Below are positions 55,106-64,000 of a DNA stretch of 64,000 nt, piece by piece. Made by a program: the position numbers and the translations under genes. Origin of the DNA: Acidobacteriaceae bacterium (GTDB lineage: Bacteria; Acidobacteriota; Terriglobia; Terriglobales; Acidobacteriaceae). Location: assembly GCA_025462885.1 (NCBI GenBank), contig JAOAPN010000006.1, positions 124,001 through 188,000 on the forward strand. The letters run 5' to 3'. The notes below the pieces were generated by a model. The model saw only the letters and a program-made list of their open reading frames with translations. It made no database searches and was not told where the DNA came from. Numbering within the stretch: the stretch's first letter is position 1; every line of letters starts with the position of its first letter.

Positions 55106-55573
55106 GCATCCGAATAAGCACTGGGCCAGGGCCTTAGCGCAGGATAAATTCTGCTCATGGCCTTCTTTTGCACGACTGTGTACGACATTTCGGGTTTTTG
55201 GCAATATCGCTTGTCAAACGCCACGTTTTTGGCTACTGTGAGCACACTTGCTTTACTTGAAGTTCTTCAATTGCAATAAGATGTACCCACTTGGTATAGT
55301 GAGTCTAAAGTTTAGGACTTTGCTAGATCCGGGGTGCCCGTTAGTAAACTGAATTGACTGAGCCATTGGCATTGCTCCTTCCGCCTTATGAATGCACTGA
55401 CGGTTCGATGACTGCTTTTCTCTACTCCCCTGCTAATAGATGATGAAGCGTAAGGTGGATAAGCAAGATTCGAGTAACGGCCCTTCAGAAGTTGTGGCCG
55501 TTTCGTGACGATGCGGGGCTGCGAGGCGGAGTGATACTAATAACTGCGAGACCATTCAAGCAAGATAACCGGC
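55106..55573. other. long intergenic region upstream of the sugar transferase
   Basis: About 470 bases, lower in GC than its surroundings, with no good ORF. It should carry a promoter for the sugar transferase gene. TTGCAA (55271-55276) and TATAGT (55295-55300), spaced by 18 bases, are a candidate pair; they would give a 5' leader of about 265 bases. No known riboswitch fold was recognised. Confidence 0.4.
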
Positions 55574-56371
55574 ATGGCATACACGGAACGTTGCCTCTCA
55601 GGGGCTGCGCCATGCAAAGACAGGACTATGATCTTGGCTGAATATCAATCTCCTGAGTCGCAGATAGCGACCGCTGAGGGCTCATTCCCCTACACAGGAA
55701 CGACCCGCCAGTCTTATTCCAGATCCTACCGTTCCAATCGCATCCCGGCGAAGCTCATTCGGTATCGCATCGTAAAGCGATGTCTGGATATATCCCTGGT
55801 GGTGGCGATGACGCCGGTCTTATTTCCCCTCCTGATCGTTATTGCAGCGATTGTAAAGTTCAATTCCCCTGGACCGGTCTTCTACTCGCATCGGCGAATT
55901 CGCCGCAACGGCGAGTTCTTCTCGATGTGGAAGTTCCGCACCATGTGTCAAAACTCGGCAGAAGTACTGGATCAACATCTGTCCAGGCATCCCGAGGCAC
56001 GGGCGGAGTGGAATAAGTCTCACAAGCTCAAGAAGGATCCCAGGGTTACTCCGATGGGGTCGTTTCTGCGTCGGTACAGTCTCGACGAGTTGCCGCAGAT
56101 GTGGAATGTGTTATCCGGACAGATGAGCCTGGTAGGGCCTCGTCCCATCGTGGCGGCAGAAGTGGAAAAGTATGGCGATTGCTTCGGATGCTATTGCCGC
56201 GTGAAACCGGGTCTTACGGGGCTGTGGCAGGTCTCGGGCAGGAGCACCTTGAGCTACGACGAGCGCGTTGCATTGGACTGCGAGTATGTAGAGCGCTGGT
56301 CGTTGAGCAGGGATTTCGTGATCCTACTTAAGACTTTTATGTCGGTCGTCAACCCGGAAGGCGCCTTCTAG
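55574..56371 (+). CDS. bacterial sugar transferase (undecaprenyl-phosphate glycosyl-1-phosphate transferase)
   Basis: 265 residues in the short form: a soluble N-terminal tail, one membrane helix ([24 protein letters not shown]) and the catalytic domain with [36 protein letters not shown] and [13 protein letters not shown]. These enzymes start polysaccharide repeat units by moving a sugar-1-phosphate to undecaprenyl phosphate. The ATG at 55574 is used; an ATG at 55628 is an alternative start. The frame is intact. Confidence 0.92.
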   Translation: MAYTERCLSGAAPCKDRTMILAEYQSPESQIATAEGSFPYTGTTRQSYSRSYRSNRIPAKLIRYRIVKRCLDISLVVAMTPVLFPLLIVIAAIVKFNSPGPVFYSHRRIRRNGEFFSMWKFRTMCQNSAEVLDQHLSRHPEARAEWNKSHKLKKDPRVTPMGSFLRRYSLDELPQMWNVLSGQMSLVGPRPIVAAEVEKYGDCFGCYCRVKPGLTGLWQVSGRSTLSYDERVALDCEYVERWSLSRDFVILLKTFMSVVNPEGAF

Positions 56372-56417
56372 CCCATGCCTCAGTCGTATATTCGACATAT
56401 CTGGTTAGAATAACTGC

Positions 56418-57546
56418 ATGCAACGAGGCAGCCTAGCGAACAGGCAGATGGATTTCAGGCTTGGAATTCCATTGCTGAACACTTTGGCGACGTTCCGGCG
56501 GAGACGTGCGTGGCCCACTGCCATTCGCCGGGTGGGCGTAATGTGTTCTCCGGCTTTGGGAGACACCCTTCTCTTTTCGGGTGCGCTGCAGGACGTCCGC
56601 CGTCACTTTCCGGAAGCTGAGATCGTTCATTTCTGCATGAGCCAGAACCTTGCCGCCGCCGAGTTGATTCCCGGGGCTGACCGGCGCGTCGTGATCGTGT
56701 TGACCAAGCTGGGCGCGACGATTCGCCAGTTGCGAGCCGAGCGGCTGGATGTCCTGCTGGACTTCACCTCGTGGCAGCGTCTGACAGCGTTTTACAGCAT
56801 GATGGCGGGAGCTCAATTTTGTGCGGGCTTCAAGACCCCGGGACAGTACCGGTCGCGCGGATATGACCTCGCAATTCAGCATCGAGACGATCGGCACGAG
56901 GTGGAGAACTTTCGAGAGCTGCTACGAGGGTTGGGGATCGAAGTTGGATCCACGCCGCAGGCAGTCGTCCCGGACGGAGCCAGGCCGCTGGCGCACGAGC
57001 GGGATGTGGTGGTACTTCACCTTTGGCTTCCGGTGTTCGGAGCTGGCTGCGCGAGTGGCCGGAGGAGCGCTGGATCGCGTTGGCACATCGCATCGGCCGG
57101 GAGGAGACGCTGTTCGCCATCACAGCTCATCCGAGGATATGTGGAGAGCTCAGCCGTTCGTTCGCAGGATGGAGGAGGCTGGACTCAGGGCCGAAACATT
57201 CGCGGGTACTGACGGCTTTGTGAGTCTCGCACGCATGCTGGCGGGAGCTCGGGTGCTGGTGAGCGTCAATACGGGCATTATGCATTTGGGAGCGATCCTT
57301 GGAACTCCGACCGTTTCGATCAATGGACCGAATCGGAATGGACGCTGGGGACCCGTCGGGCCGCTGGCTGTGGGAGTGGAAGCGCCGGGAGAAGGGTGTG
57401 GATATTTGCACCTGGGATTCAACTTCGATGGGCAGGCGACAGACTGTATGAACCGGATTACGGTGGAGATGGTAGAAGCGGCGGCGGCGCAGGTGTCGAC
57501 TGTACCGCAGGTGACGGTGGTGGATGCTGACCTCCAGATAAATTGA
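56418..57546 (+). pseudogene. heptosyltransferase (GT9-like), broken by two frameshifts
   Basis: Three frames together give one GT9 enzyme. The first (ORF 56418-57212) has VGVMCSPALGDTLLFSGALQDVRRHFPEAEIVHFC and runs sensibly to VVVLHL. The second holds ASGVRSWLREWPEERWIALAHRIGREETLFAITAHP (within ORF 57023-57223). The third (ORF 56821-57546) continues with EDMWRAQPFVRRMEEAGLRAETFAG and the conserved VSVNTGIMHLGAILGTPTVSINGP. Each junction (57024-57027; 57131-57135) is restored by adding one G. The family transfers heptose or related sugars to LPS. Confidence 0.78.
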
Positions 57547-57577
57547 GCCATAAAGCCATACGTAGTTCGGAGGTCTG

Positions 57578-57910
57578 ATGGAAGGAATGCGTGGCATGTT
57601 GCGCGGAGTGCTGGGGCGAAGCCTGCGGGCGATGCCCGAGGAGGACCGCCTGGCTGCGGCGTGGCCGGTAGCGTGTGGGTCGGCGATGGCGGGCCATGGA
57701 GAGGTCAGTGGGTATGACGGTGGGTTGGTCCGGATCGTCGTAACCGATAAAGCGTGGCTGCAGCAGATGCAGTCGATGAGCGGCGTGCTGCAGCGGGAGT
57801 TGGGCAAGATCGCGAGCGTGGCGGTGACCGGGATACACTTTGAGGTGAAGGGTACGCGTCGGGAGGATCCAATGCCCCGGCGGTCCGACGCCCCCACGAT
57901 TCGACGGTAA
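57578..57910 (+). CDS. DUF721 (DciA-like) protein
   Basis: 110 residues with the DUF721 pattern: AAAWPVACGSAMAGHGEVSGYDGGLVRIVVTDKAWLQQMQSM. Related DciA proteins load the replicative helicase in bacteria lacking DnaC, so a role in replication is possible, but short relatives are of unknown function. It starts a small rightward set with gatC and gatA (gap 14 bases). Confidence 0.78.
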   Translation: MEGMRGMLRGVLGRSLRAMPEEDRLAAAWPVACGSAMAGHGEVSGYDGGLVRIVVTDKAWLQQMQSMSGVLQRELGKIASVAVTGIHFEVKGTRREDPMPRRSDAPTIRR

Positions 57911-57924
57911 AGAGGTAGAGGCTG

Positions 57925-58251
57925 ATGAGTTCGAGTGCAGGTGTATCACTGGACGATGTGAAGCGGGTTGCGGAGTTGGCGAACCTGGAGTTGACCGCTG
58001 AAGAAGAGCCACGGATGCAGCGGGATCTGAACGCCATCCTGGGGCATATCGCCGAGTTGAATGAGCTGGATACGACTGGCGTTCCGGCGATGGCGCAGGT
58101 CGGCGAGATCCTGGGGCTGCTGACGCAGGAGAACGGCGAAGCTCTGCGCGTCGATGCGATTCGGCCTTCGGTGGATCGCATGGCGGTGATGGCTTCGGCC
58201 CCGGAGACGGATGGCCGCTTCTTCAAGGTTCCCAAGGTGATTGAGCGTTAA
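57925..58251 (+). CDS. gatC: Asp/Glu-tRNA amidotransferase subunit C
   Basis: 108 residues with the GatC pattern: VSLDDVKRVAELANLELTAEEEPRMQRDLNAILGHIAELNELDTTGV, and the late ALRVDAIRPS...APETDGRFFKVPKVIE. GatC bridges the A and B subunits in converting Glu-tRNAGln or Asp-tRNAAsn to the amides. It precedes gatA, as is usual. No gatB is in the window. Confidence 0.94.
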   Translation: MSSSAGVSLDDVKRVAELANLELTAEEEPRMQRDLNAILGHIAELNELDTTGVPAMAQVGEILGLLTQENGEALRVDAIRPSVDRMAVMASAPETDGRFFKVPKVIER

Positions 58252-58311
58252 GAACAGTTGGTAGTTATGAGTTGATTGTTGGTAGCGAATGGTTGGGTTA
58301 GGAGATTTGGT

Positions 58312-59772
58312 TTGGAATTGTTGACGATTGATTCGGTTCGGACGGCGGTTACGGGTGGCACGAAGACGGCGGTTGCGTTTGCGGAGGAGCACTTTGCGCG
58401 GATCGTGGCAGAGGACGGCCCGGCGGGTCCGGACAGTCCAGATGCCAAGGGCATCAATAGCTATCTGACGTTGAGCCGCGAGCGGGCGCTGGCGCAGGCG
58501 GCGAAGGTCGATGCTGCGGTCGCGGCGGGCGAGACGCTTGGGCCGCTGGCCGGGGTTCCGATCGGGATCAAGGACGTGCTGACGATGGTCGGCTCGGCAG
58601 CAACGGCCGGATCGCGGATTCTCGAGGGCTATCGTCCTCCGTACGATGCGACGGCGGTGGCCAAGCTGGAGGCTGCCGGCGCGGTGCTGCTTGGCAAGCT
58701 GAACTGCGACGAGTTTGCGATGGGCAGCTCGAACGAGAACTCGGCCTACGGGCTGGTGCGGAATCCCCGGGCGCTGGATCGCGTTCCGGGCGGATCGAGC
58801 GGTGGCTCGGCGGCGGCGGTTGCGGCAGACTTCGCGGTCGCGACGCTGGGTACGGATACGGGCGGATCGATTCGTCAGCCGGCGGCGTTCTGCGGTGTGG
58901 TCGGTGTGCTGCCGACGTACGGCCGCGTGAGCCGCTATGGGCTGATTGCGTTTGCGTCCTCGCTCGACCGAGTTGGGCCGTTTACACGAACGGTGAAGGA
59001 TGCGGCGACCATGCTGGAGGTTCTCGCCGGCAAGGATGAGCGCGATGCGACCTCGTCCGACAAGGCCGTCGGAAGCTACGTCAGCGACCTGGAGAAGCCG
59101 GTTGCGGGACTACGGGTAGGAGTTCCGGCGGAGTACTTCGGCGAAGGGCTGGACTCGGAGATCCGGGCGGCGATCGAGCGGGTTCTGGATGGGCTGCGTG
59201 CTTTGGGATGCGTGGTGCAGCCGGTGAGTCTGCCGCACACCAAATACGCGGTTCCGACGTATTACGTGATCGCGACGGCAGAGGCTTCTTCGAACCTTTC
59301 GCGGTTCGACGGCGTCCGTTTCGGGCTGCGTGCCGAGGAGGCGAATACGCTTTCGGCGATGTATCGCAGGACGCGCGATGCGGGTTTTGGCCCGGAGGTA
59401 AAGCGGCGCATCCTGCTGGGAACGTATGCGCTTTCTGCCGGGTACTATGACGCGTATTACAAGAAGGCACAGCAAGTTCGTACGCTGCTGACGCGGGACT
59501 TCCTGACGGCGTTCGAGCAGGTGGATGTGATCGTCTCACCAGTCACGCCGACGCCGGCGTTCAAGCTGGGCGAGAAGACCGACGATCCGGTGAAGATGTA
59601 CCTCGAAGACATCTACTCGGTCGCGGCCAGCCTGGCGGGGATCTGCGGCGTAAGCGTGCCGTGCGGGAATACCAAGGATGGCCTGCCGATCGGAGTGCAG
59701 ATTATGGGCAAGCACTTCGACGAGGGCACCATGCTGCGGGTCGCGGCTGTGGTGGAGGATCTGGAGTTCTAG
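58312..59772 (+). CDS. gatA: Asp/Glu-tRNA amidotransferase subunit A
   Basis: About 486 residues. Amidase signature: [10 protein letters not shown] (Lys of the Ser-Ser-Lys triad), [38 protein letters not shown] (both Ser residues). The subunit releases ammonia from glutamine for transamidation of mischarged tRNA. The ORF track starts at TTG 58276; TTG at 58312 has AGGAG at a normal distance and begins [10 protein letters not shown], the usual GatA start, so it is used. Both starts are TTG. Confidence 0.95.
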   Translation: MELLTIDSVRTAVTGGTKTAVAFAEEHFARIVAEDGPAGPDSPDAKGINSYLTLSRERALAQAAKVDAAVAAGETLGPLAGVPIGIKDVLTMVGSAATAGSRILEGYRPPYDATAVAKLEAAGAVLLGKLNCDEFAMGSSNENSAYGLVRNPRALDRVPGGSSGGSAAAVAADFAVATLGTDTGGSIRQPAAFCGVVGVLPTYGRVSRYGLIAFASSLDRVGPFTRTVKDAATMLEVLAGKDERDATSSDKAVGSYVSDLEKPVAGLRVGVPAEYFGEGLDSEIRAAIERVLDGLRALGCVVQPVSLPHTKYAVPTYYVIATAEASSNLSRFDGVRFGLRAEEANTLSAMYRRTRDAGFGPEVKRRILLGTYALSAGYYDAYYKKAQQVRTLLTRDFLTAFEQVDVIVSPVTPTPAFKLGEKTDDPVKMYLEDIYSVAASLAGICGVSVPCGNTKDGLPIGVQIMGKHFDEGTMLRVAAVVEDLEF

Positions 59773-59817
59773 GCCGCTCCCCCTGTTTTACGCAGGAATA
59801 CTGCTCTAAGCTCTCTC

Positions 59818-60711
59818 TTACTTCGGCATCGGAATCGACACTGCCTTGCCGGCGCCGCGTTCGGCGATCCAGATCGTGTCGCCCGCCGGCTCCACTGCGG
59901 TTGGGGTCTTGAGTCCCTCCTTGAGTACCGTAACGCTAGCCTTATCGCCAGTGACGGTAAGAATGGTGATCTTGCCGCTGCCATTTTCAGCAACGAGTAG
60001 CTTGCCATTGACTGCGCGCATACCATCCGGCCCCTTGACCGGCTGATCCATCCAGATATCGACAGGCTGCCCCGGCTTTCCGGCGGCGTCCACCGGGATG
60101 CGGTAGAGCTTGTTGAAGATCACGTTGTTCACATAGAGTGTGCCATCCAGAAAAGTGATGCCATCGACGCCCATCAGCGTCCGGTGCTCCAGGTAAAGTT
60201 CCGCTGTCGAGGCACCAGCCGGCAGCTTGAAGATCTTGCCGTTGGCGGTATCAGTTATATAGAGCGCCTTATCCGGTCCGACCGAAAAGTCGTTGCAGGT
60301 ACTGTTTTCATCGGGCAGGCTCCAACGAAGCTTCTGGGCACCCGTGGAGAGATCAAAGCCCCTGAGCGCGGTGTGACGCTTCGCAGGCGTCGTGCCTGGC
60401 ACCGGGGTTAGCTGACACGCCCACAACATGTTGGCAGCAGCATCGGCAAGCATTCCGAAGAAGAAGGTCCCAGCACCTTCAGCGCTGGCATCAACGAACT
60501 TCTCGGGAGTGGTCGAGCCCGGACGCACCTTGTAGATGAACGGAGTGCTCGCGCTCCCGACGAACAGTACCCCGCCCGGTGCGACAGTCAAACTCTCTGG
60601 CTGGGATTTCGCATCAACGATAAGAATTTCGGTGGCGGAGGCAGCCTGTGCGACACCCGCCAATAATGCGATGCAGACGGTAAGCCGTCGTGCAGTTGAA
60701 CTTGGCATCAT
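59818..60711 (-). CDS. secreted SMP-30/gluconolactonase-like propeller protein
   Basis: 297 residues: a signal peptide (TVCIALLAGVAQAASATE) and a six-bladed propeller pattern with repeats such as LTVAPGGVLFVGSASTPFIYKVRPG, DFSVGPDKALYITDTANGKIFKLPAGA and GVDGITFLDGTLYVNNVIFNKLYRIPV. Such proteins may be lactonases, but the catalytic metal residues cannot be assigned here. It is divergent from the aldo/keto reductase gene. Confidence 0.75.
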   Translation of the reverse strand: MMPSSTARRLTVCIALLAGVAQAASATEILIVDAKSQPESLTVAPGGVLFVGSASTPFIYKVRPGSTTPEKFVDASAEGAGTFFFGMLADAAANMLWACQLTPVPGTTPAKRHTALRGFDLSTGAQKLRWSLPDENSTCNDFSVGPDKALYITDTANGKIFKLPAGASTAELYLEHRTLMGVDGITFLDGTLYVNNVIFNKLYRIPVDAAGKPGQPVDIWMDQPVKGPDGMRAVNGKLLVAENGSGKITILTVTGDKASVTVLKEGLKTPTAVEPAGDTIWIAERGAGKAVSIPMPK

Positions 60712-60902
60712 CTCGTCACTCCTGGGTATAGTGCTTCATCGCTTGGACTTACCGATGGGGTAGTGCTTTGCACGATACCATAACCGATCAACGCAAGGCT
60801 GCAAAAGAGTAGGCATCCATTCCTGCCCACGCAGTCTTGTGGTTGGCTGTCGATATCGTGGACAGGTATCGAAGTGGTAGGATTTCTGGCATTGGAGGTG
60901 CT

Positions 60903-61784
60903 ATGGCTTTCTACTCCAGACGTAATTTTTTGAAGACGGGGCTGGCTGCGGGTGCGCTGGCAGGTTCCGGGACTCTTCCCCTTCTTGCGCAACGTCAGAC
61001 TGCTACCGATCTTGTTCCACTGGGTAAGAGTGGTGTGCGGGTGACTCGTCTGGCCTTTGGGACGGGGAGCTTTAGCGGGCAGGTGCAACGGCAGGTCGGG
61101 CAGGAGGGCTTCACCAAGCTGGTGCGTCATGCCTACGACCGGGGGATTCGTTTCTTTGAGACTGCGGAGACCTATGGTGAGATGCACAAGATGCTTGGGA
61201 TTGCGCTGCAGGGGATTCCGCGGGAGAGTTACCAGTTGATGTCGAAGGTGACGACGCGGCCGGGGGTGGATCCGCGGACGAAGTTCGATGAGCTGCGCAG
61301 GCTGGCGAAGACGGAGTACTTCGACATTATGCTGATGCACTGGCAGCACACGTCGTCGTGGCCGACGGATACGCATCGGTGGCAGGATGGGATTCTTGAG
61401 GCGGAGTCGAAGAAGGTGGTGATCGGGCGGGGGGCTTCGGTGCATGGGCTTCCGGCGCTGCGGCAGGTCCCGAGCAATCCTTGGCTGCAGGTGGCGATGA
61501 TTCGGGTGAATCATAGGGGCACACGGATGGATGCGGAAGACTACGACACGGACGGGTTGGGCAATGTCAGCGAGGTGGTGTCGCATGTCCACGCCGCCCG
61601 GAAGACGGGGATGGGTGTGATCAGCATGAAACTGGTTGGCGAAGGGACATTCAACCGGGAAGACCGGCAGAAGGCGATGCGGTTTGCGTTCAGAAATGCC
61701 GGGGTGGATTGCGTGACGGTGGGGTATAAGAACACCGGCGAGATCGATGAAGCAATTTCTAATTTGAATCTGGCGCTGGCGTAG
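60903..61784 (+). CDS. Tat-exported aldo/keto reductase-family protein
   Basis: 293 residues. MAFYSRRNFLKTGLAAGALAGSGTLPLL is a twin-arginine signal (SRRNFLK), so it should be folded and exported. The AKR barrel follows: GKSGVRVTRLAFGTGSF, FFETAETYGEMHKMLG, LMSKVTT (Lys) and IMLMHWQH (His). The usual catalytic Asp in FDTAxxYG is Glu here (FETAETYG); the Tyr, Lys and His remain. Start ATG 60903 with GGAGG; the earlier ORF start is unlikely. Confidence 0.82.
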   Translation: MAFYSRRNFLKTGLAAGALAGSGTLPLLAQRQTATDLVPLGKSGVRVTRLAFGTGSFSGQVQRQVGQEGFTKLVRHAYDRGIRFFETAETYGEMHKMLGIALQGIPRESYQLMSKVTTRPGVDPRTKFDELRRLAKTEYFDIMLMHWQHTSSWPTDTHRWQDGILEAESKKVVIGRGASVHGLPALRQVPSNPWLQVAMIRVNHRGTRMDAEDYDTDGLGNVSEVVSHVHAARKTGMGVISMKLVGEGTFNREDRQKAMRFAFRNAGVDCVTVGYKNTGEIDEAISNLNLALA

Positions 61785-61827
61785 TTGTCAGCCGTCAGTT
61801 CTCAGTTATCGAGCTCCAATTTTCTTG

Positions 61828-63858
61828 TTAGCGCGAGAAGCCTACCGCTCGGGCTAGTTTTTTTGTGTCGTAGAGGCGGCCGTTAGTGACTACGCTTGTC
61901 ACTTTGCGAAGATCGCTGATATTGGCGAGGGGGTTTCCGTCGATCAGCATGAGGTCGGCGCGTTTGCCGGGTTCGATGGAGCCGGAGTCCTTTTCGAGGT
62001 GCATGGCGCGGGCGGCGTTGAGAGTGGCGGTCTGGATGGCGGCCATCGGGGGAATGCCGGCCTGGACGTACAGCTCGAGTTCGCGGTCGAGGCCGTAGCC
62101 GGGGAGGTTGGTGTCGCTGCCTGCGACAATGGGGATGCCTGCTTCGTAGAGGGCGCGGACGACCTTGCCATTGGTGTCCATGCGCTCGCGAAACTTGGTA
62201 CCGTCCGCGGCGGGAACTCCGAGGGCACGGTACTTGGTGACGAGGGTGAAGGGGGCTGATTTAAGGCCGGGTTCGAAGGTATCGGGGTCGATGTCTTTGG
62301 AGTGGCCGGCCATCTCGCCCCAGGCGTTGGTGGGGTCGATGACGATGTTGTGCTGTTTGAGGAGGGTGATGAGTTTTTTGGAGCGGTCGGATTGGAGATC
62401 GACCGGGCCTACGCCGCCGTCGGGATTCATGGCTCGGATGACGAACTGAAGATGGTTAATCTGGTCCATGATGTTTTGATCTGGGCCGTCGGGGATGGCG
62501 TCGAAGGCGTTGAGGGCGGCGGGGACGTGGCCGGTGACGGTCATGCCGCGTTTGTGGGCTTCGTCGGCGATGACTTTGACGATGTCCGGCTTGATCTGGG
62601 TGTAGACCTTGATTTGCTCGAAGTGGGCGCTGGCGTAGAGATCGACGGCTTGGATCGCCTCAGCGGGGGTTTCGACGTCGACGCCGCCAAAGGCGAGGGG
62701 GCCGCCGCTGTCGATAAGGCCGGCGAGGAGGAGGCGGGGGCCGAGGGCGTGTTGCTGGTCGATGCGGTCGCGGATGGTGGTGAGGAAGCCGAACTCGCCT
62801 CCACAGTCGCGGGCAGTAGTGATGCCGGCGCTCAGGAGGGCGGGGCCGAACTCGATGCCGGAGTAGTGGAGATGCATCTCCCAGAGGCCGGGGAGGAGCG
62901 ATTTGCCCTGAGCATGGATGATTCGGGTTCCGGTGGGGATGGGGGTGGAGGCTGCGGGTCCGGCGCTGACGATGCGGCCATCGCGAATCAGGACAGCGGA
63001 GTTCTCAATGGCGGGGACGCCGGTGCCGTCGATGAGGCGTGCGCCAACGATCGCGAAGGATCCGGTGGCGAGGGGCGGGACCTGGCGGTCGAGGTCGGCG
63101 AGATCGAGGACCTGCTGGCGGACTCCGCTGCGGAGAAGCTCGCTGGCGGCGGAGTCGTACTCGTCGAGGATCTCTTCCTGGGGGAGTCCTCCGGCAAAAG
63201 TCATGACGGCGGCGAGGCGGCCGTGGTCGTTCATCCAGAGGATCTCGCGGCCCCAGATCAGGTTCTGGACGGTGTAGCGAGTGAGGCGGACAGTGTGGCC
63301 GTCGATGCTAAAGGCTTCGTGGCCGACGAGGCGAATCTCCAGCGGCAGGGCCTGGCTGCTGACGCGGAGGATGGGCAGCCGCGCGGGCGAGTGGTGCAGC
63401 TTCCAGTAGCGCATCATCAACATCTGGGTAGGCGCGGGCATGGAGGCAAAGCCGACGAACGCGACGGTCGGCTTGGGGATAGTGCGTTCCGCGGCGGCTT
63501 CTTTAATGGTCGCGGTGCGGCCGTGGATGGTGGTGGATTGGGTCTCCGATGAGGCAGGAGCTCCGCTGTGCTGTTCCAGGGATATGGGTTCGAGCTGCGA
63601 GCCGAAGGTGAGGGTAGAGGTGCTGGTGCGCCTCATACCGCGGTCCGAGGTGGTGGAGATCGCAGTGAGGATGCGCTGGACGCGCTGCTCTTTTGGAGAG
63701 CCGGGGGTGGCTTCGGTGATCGAGTAGTCCTCGGTGCCGATGGTGTGGAGCAGGAGATGAATCTTGTAGGTACCGTGTTCGAGGACGCGCGGAGTGGGCT
63801 GGGCTGGCGCGATTTTGGGTAAGACAGACAGCAGGCAAAGCAGTGCGAATTTGCGCAT
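61828..63858 (-). CDS. secreted amidohydrolase-family protein
   Basis: 676 residues. After a signal peptide (MRKFALLCLLSVLPKIAPAQ) comes an extra N-terminal domain of about 230 residues of beta character with no assignable function, then an imidazolonepropionase-like amidohydrolase: VGARLIDGTGVPAIENSAVLIRDGRIVSAG, metal pair in LWEMHLHYSG, ITTARDCGGEFGF, VTGHVPAALNAFD and AGSDTNLPGYGLDRELELYVQAG. It may hydrolyse peptides, cyclic amides or xenobiotics in the periplasm. It stands alone. Confidence 0.87.
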   Translation of the reverse strand: MRKFALLCLLSVLPKIAPAQPTPRVLEHGTYKIHLLLHTIGTEDYSITEATPGSPKEQRVQRILTAISTTSDRGMRRTSTSTLTFGSQLEPISLEQHSGAPASSETQSTTIHGRTATIKEAAAERTIPKPTVAFVGFASMPAPTQMLMMRYWKLHHSPARLPILRVSSQALPLEIRLVGHEAFSIDGHTVRLTRYTVQNLIWGREILWMNDHGRLAAVMTFAGGLPQEEILDEYDSAASELLRSGVRQQVLDLADLDRQVPPLATGSFAIVGARLIDGTGVPAIENSAVLIRDGRIVSAGPAASTPIPTGTRIIHAQGKSLLPGLWEMHLHYSGIEFGPALLSAGITTARDCGGEFGFLTTIRDRIDQQHALGPRLLLAGLIDSGGPLAFGGVDVETPAEAIQAVDLYASAHFEQIKVYTQIKPDIVKVIADEAHKRGMTVTGHVPAALNAFDAIPDGPDQNIMDQINHLQFVIRAMNPDGGVGPVDLQSDRSKKLITLLKQHNIVIDPTNAWGEMAGHSKDIDPDTFEPGLKSAPFTLVTKYRALGVPAADGTKFRERMDTNGKVVRALYEAGIPIVAGSDTNLPGYGLDRELELYVQAGIPPMAAIQTATLNAARAMHLEKDSGSIEPGKRADLMLIDGNPLANISDLRKVTSVVTNGRLYDTKKLARAVGFSR

Positions 63859-63941
63859 GAGTTGGAGGCCTTTAGGCGTTCTCTTTGATCGTAATGGAGA
63901 GAGTGCCTAAAGGCCGGCTGCGGGGCTGCATCTTAGAATTC

Positions 63942-64000
63942 TTAACGGCTTAGGCGGAGGGCCAGTTGAAGCACCCGTGGGTCGGTGGTGGTGCTGGTGA
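63942..64000 (-). CDS. C-terminal end of a probable outer-membrane receptor
   Basis: The minus strand at the window edge reads ...TSTTTDPRVLQLALRLSR-stop. This resembles the last barrel strand of acidobacterial Oar-like TonB-dependent receptors, which often end in QLALRxxF. Only about 19 residues can be seen, and the terminal residue is Arg rather than Phe, so the identification is tentative. Confidence 0.35.
   Translation of the reverse strand, partial: TSTTTDPRVLQLALRLSR

Noticed and set aside
62302-63552. 416-codon plus-strand ORF opposite the amidohydrolase
   Set aside because: Gly/Asp/Val-rich shadow frame of the minus-strand gene, which carries metal-binding motifs.

Overview
The window looks like a chromosomal segment from an acidobacterium of the Terriglobia type (Granulicella/Terriglobus/Edaphobacter-like). 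This is an inference from gene content: an Oar-type carboxypeptidase-regulatory TonB receptor of 1145 residues, M13 and M20 peptidases, an NtrY/NtrX-like pair, an acidobacterial-style exopolysaccharide export locus, many conserved proteins of unknown role and short palindromic repeats. The DNA is fairly GC-rich and mostly housekeeping or accessory chromosome. I see no phage, no insertion sequence and no CRISPR array.

Layout. 0-7 kb: end of a MATE pump, then a leftward set (M20 peptidase, FUSC transporter, DMT transporter, M13 peptidase). 7-22 kb: a secreted protein of unknown function, rpsT, a DinB-like protein, an orphan VapB-type antitoxin, the phoH-(DUF1275)-ybeY-corC cluster, mreB, ald and an NtrY/NtrX-like two-component pair. 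22-29 kb: a DUF4230 protein, an MscS channel with a long coiled-coil front, a VapBC-type toxin-antitoxin pair, pyrG and a GGDEF protein. 29-36 kb: a secreted beta-propeller-like protein, a TonB receptor, YraN, DinB and a small membrane protein. 36-44 kb: a sugar-catabolism island around a divergent GntR promoter (MFS transporter and GntR to the left; sialidase-like protein, DapA/NanA-family lyase, fucose-isomerase-like enzyme and FGGY kinase to the right), then a CAT-anticodon tRNA. 45-57.5 kb: exopolysaccharide/LPS biosynthesis. 57.5-64 kb: DUF721, gatC, gatA, a propeller protein, a Tat-exported aldo/keto reductase, an amidohydrolase and the tail of a probable TonB receptor.

The most striking observation is in the 45-57.5 kb exopolysaccharide locus. 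Six of its ten genes carry visible lesions: in-frame TAG or TGA codons inside the SLBB exporter, the Wzz-like chain-length protein and one glycosyltransferase, and one-base frameshifts in the exporter N-terminus, the O-antigen-ligase-like gene, a second glycosyltransferase and (twice) a heptosyltransferase. In nearly every case the protein family continues in the same or adjacent frame, so the original gene can be reconstructed. Interspersed rfbD, GT2, HAD phosphatase and sugar transferase genes read intact. Either the locus is decaying or the assembly has clustered errors there; read-level checking would decide.

Other points: the NtrX-like regulator lacks the GAFTGA loop used to contact sigma-54; a VapB-type antitoxin has no toxin partner; the sialidase ORF runs about 150 bases into the following lyase; strand composition flips from C-rich to G-rich near 22.2 kb; and two copies of a palindromic element beginning TAGGCAGTATCGACATAT sit behind the genes ending at 9160 and 15248.
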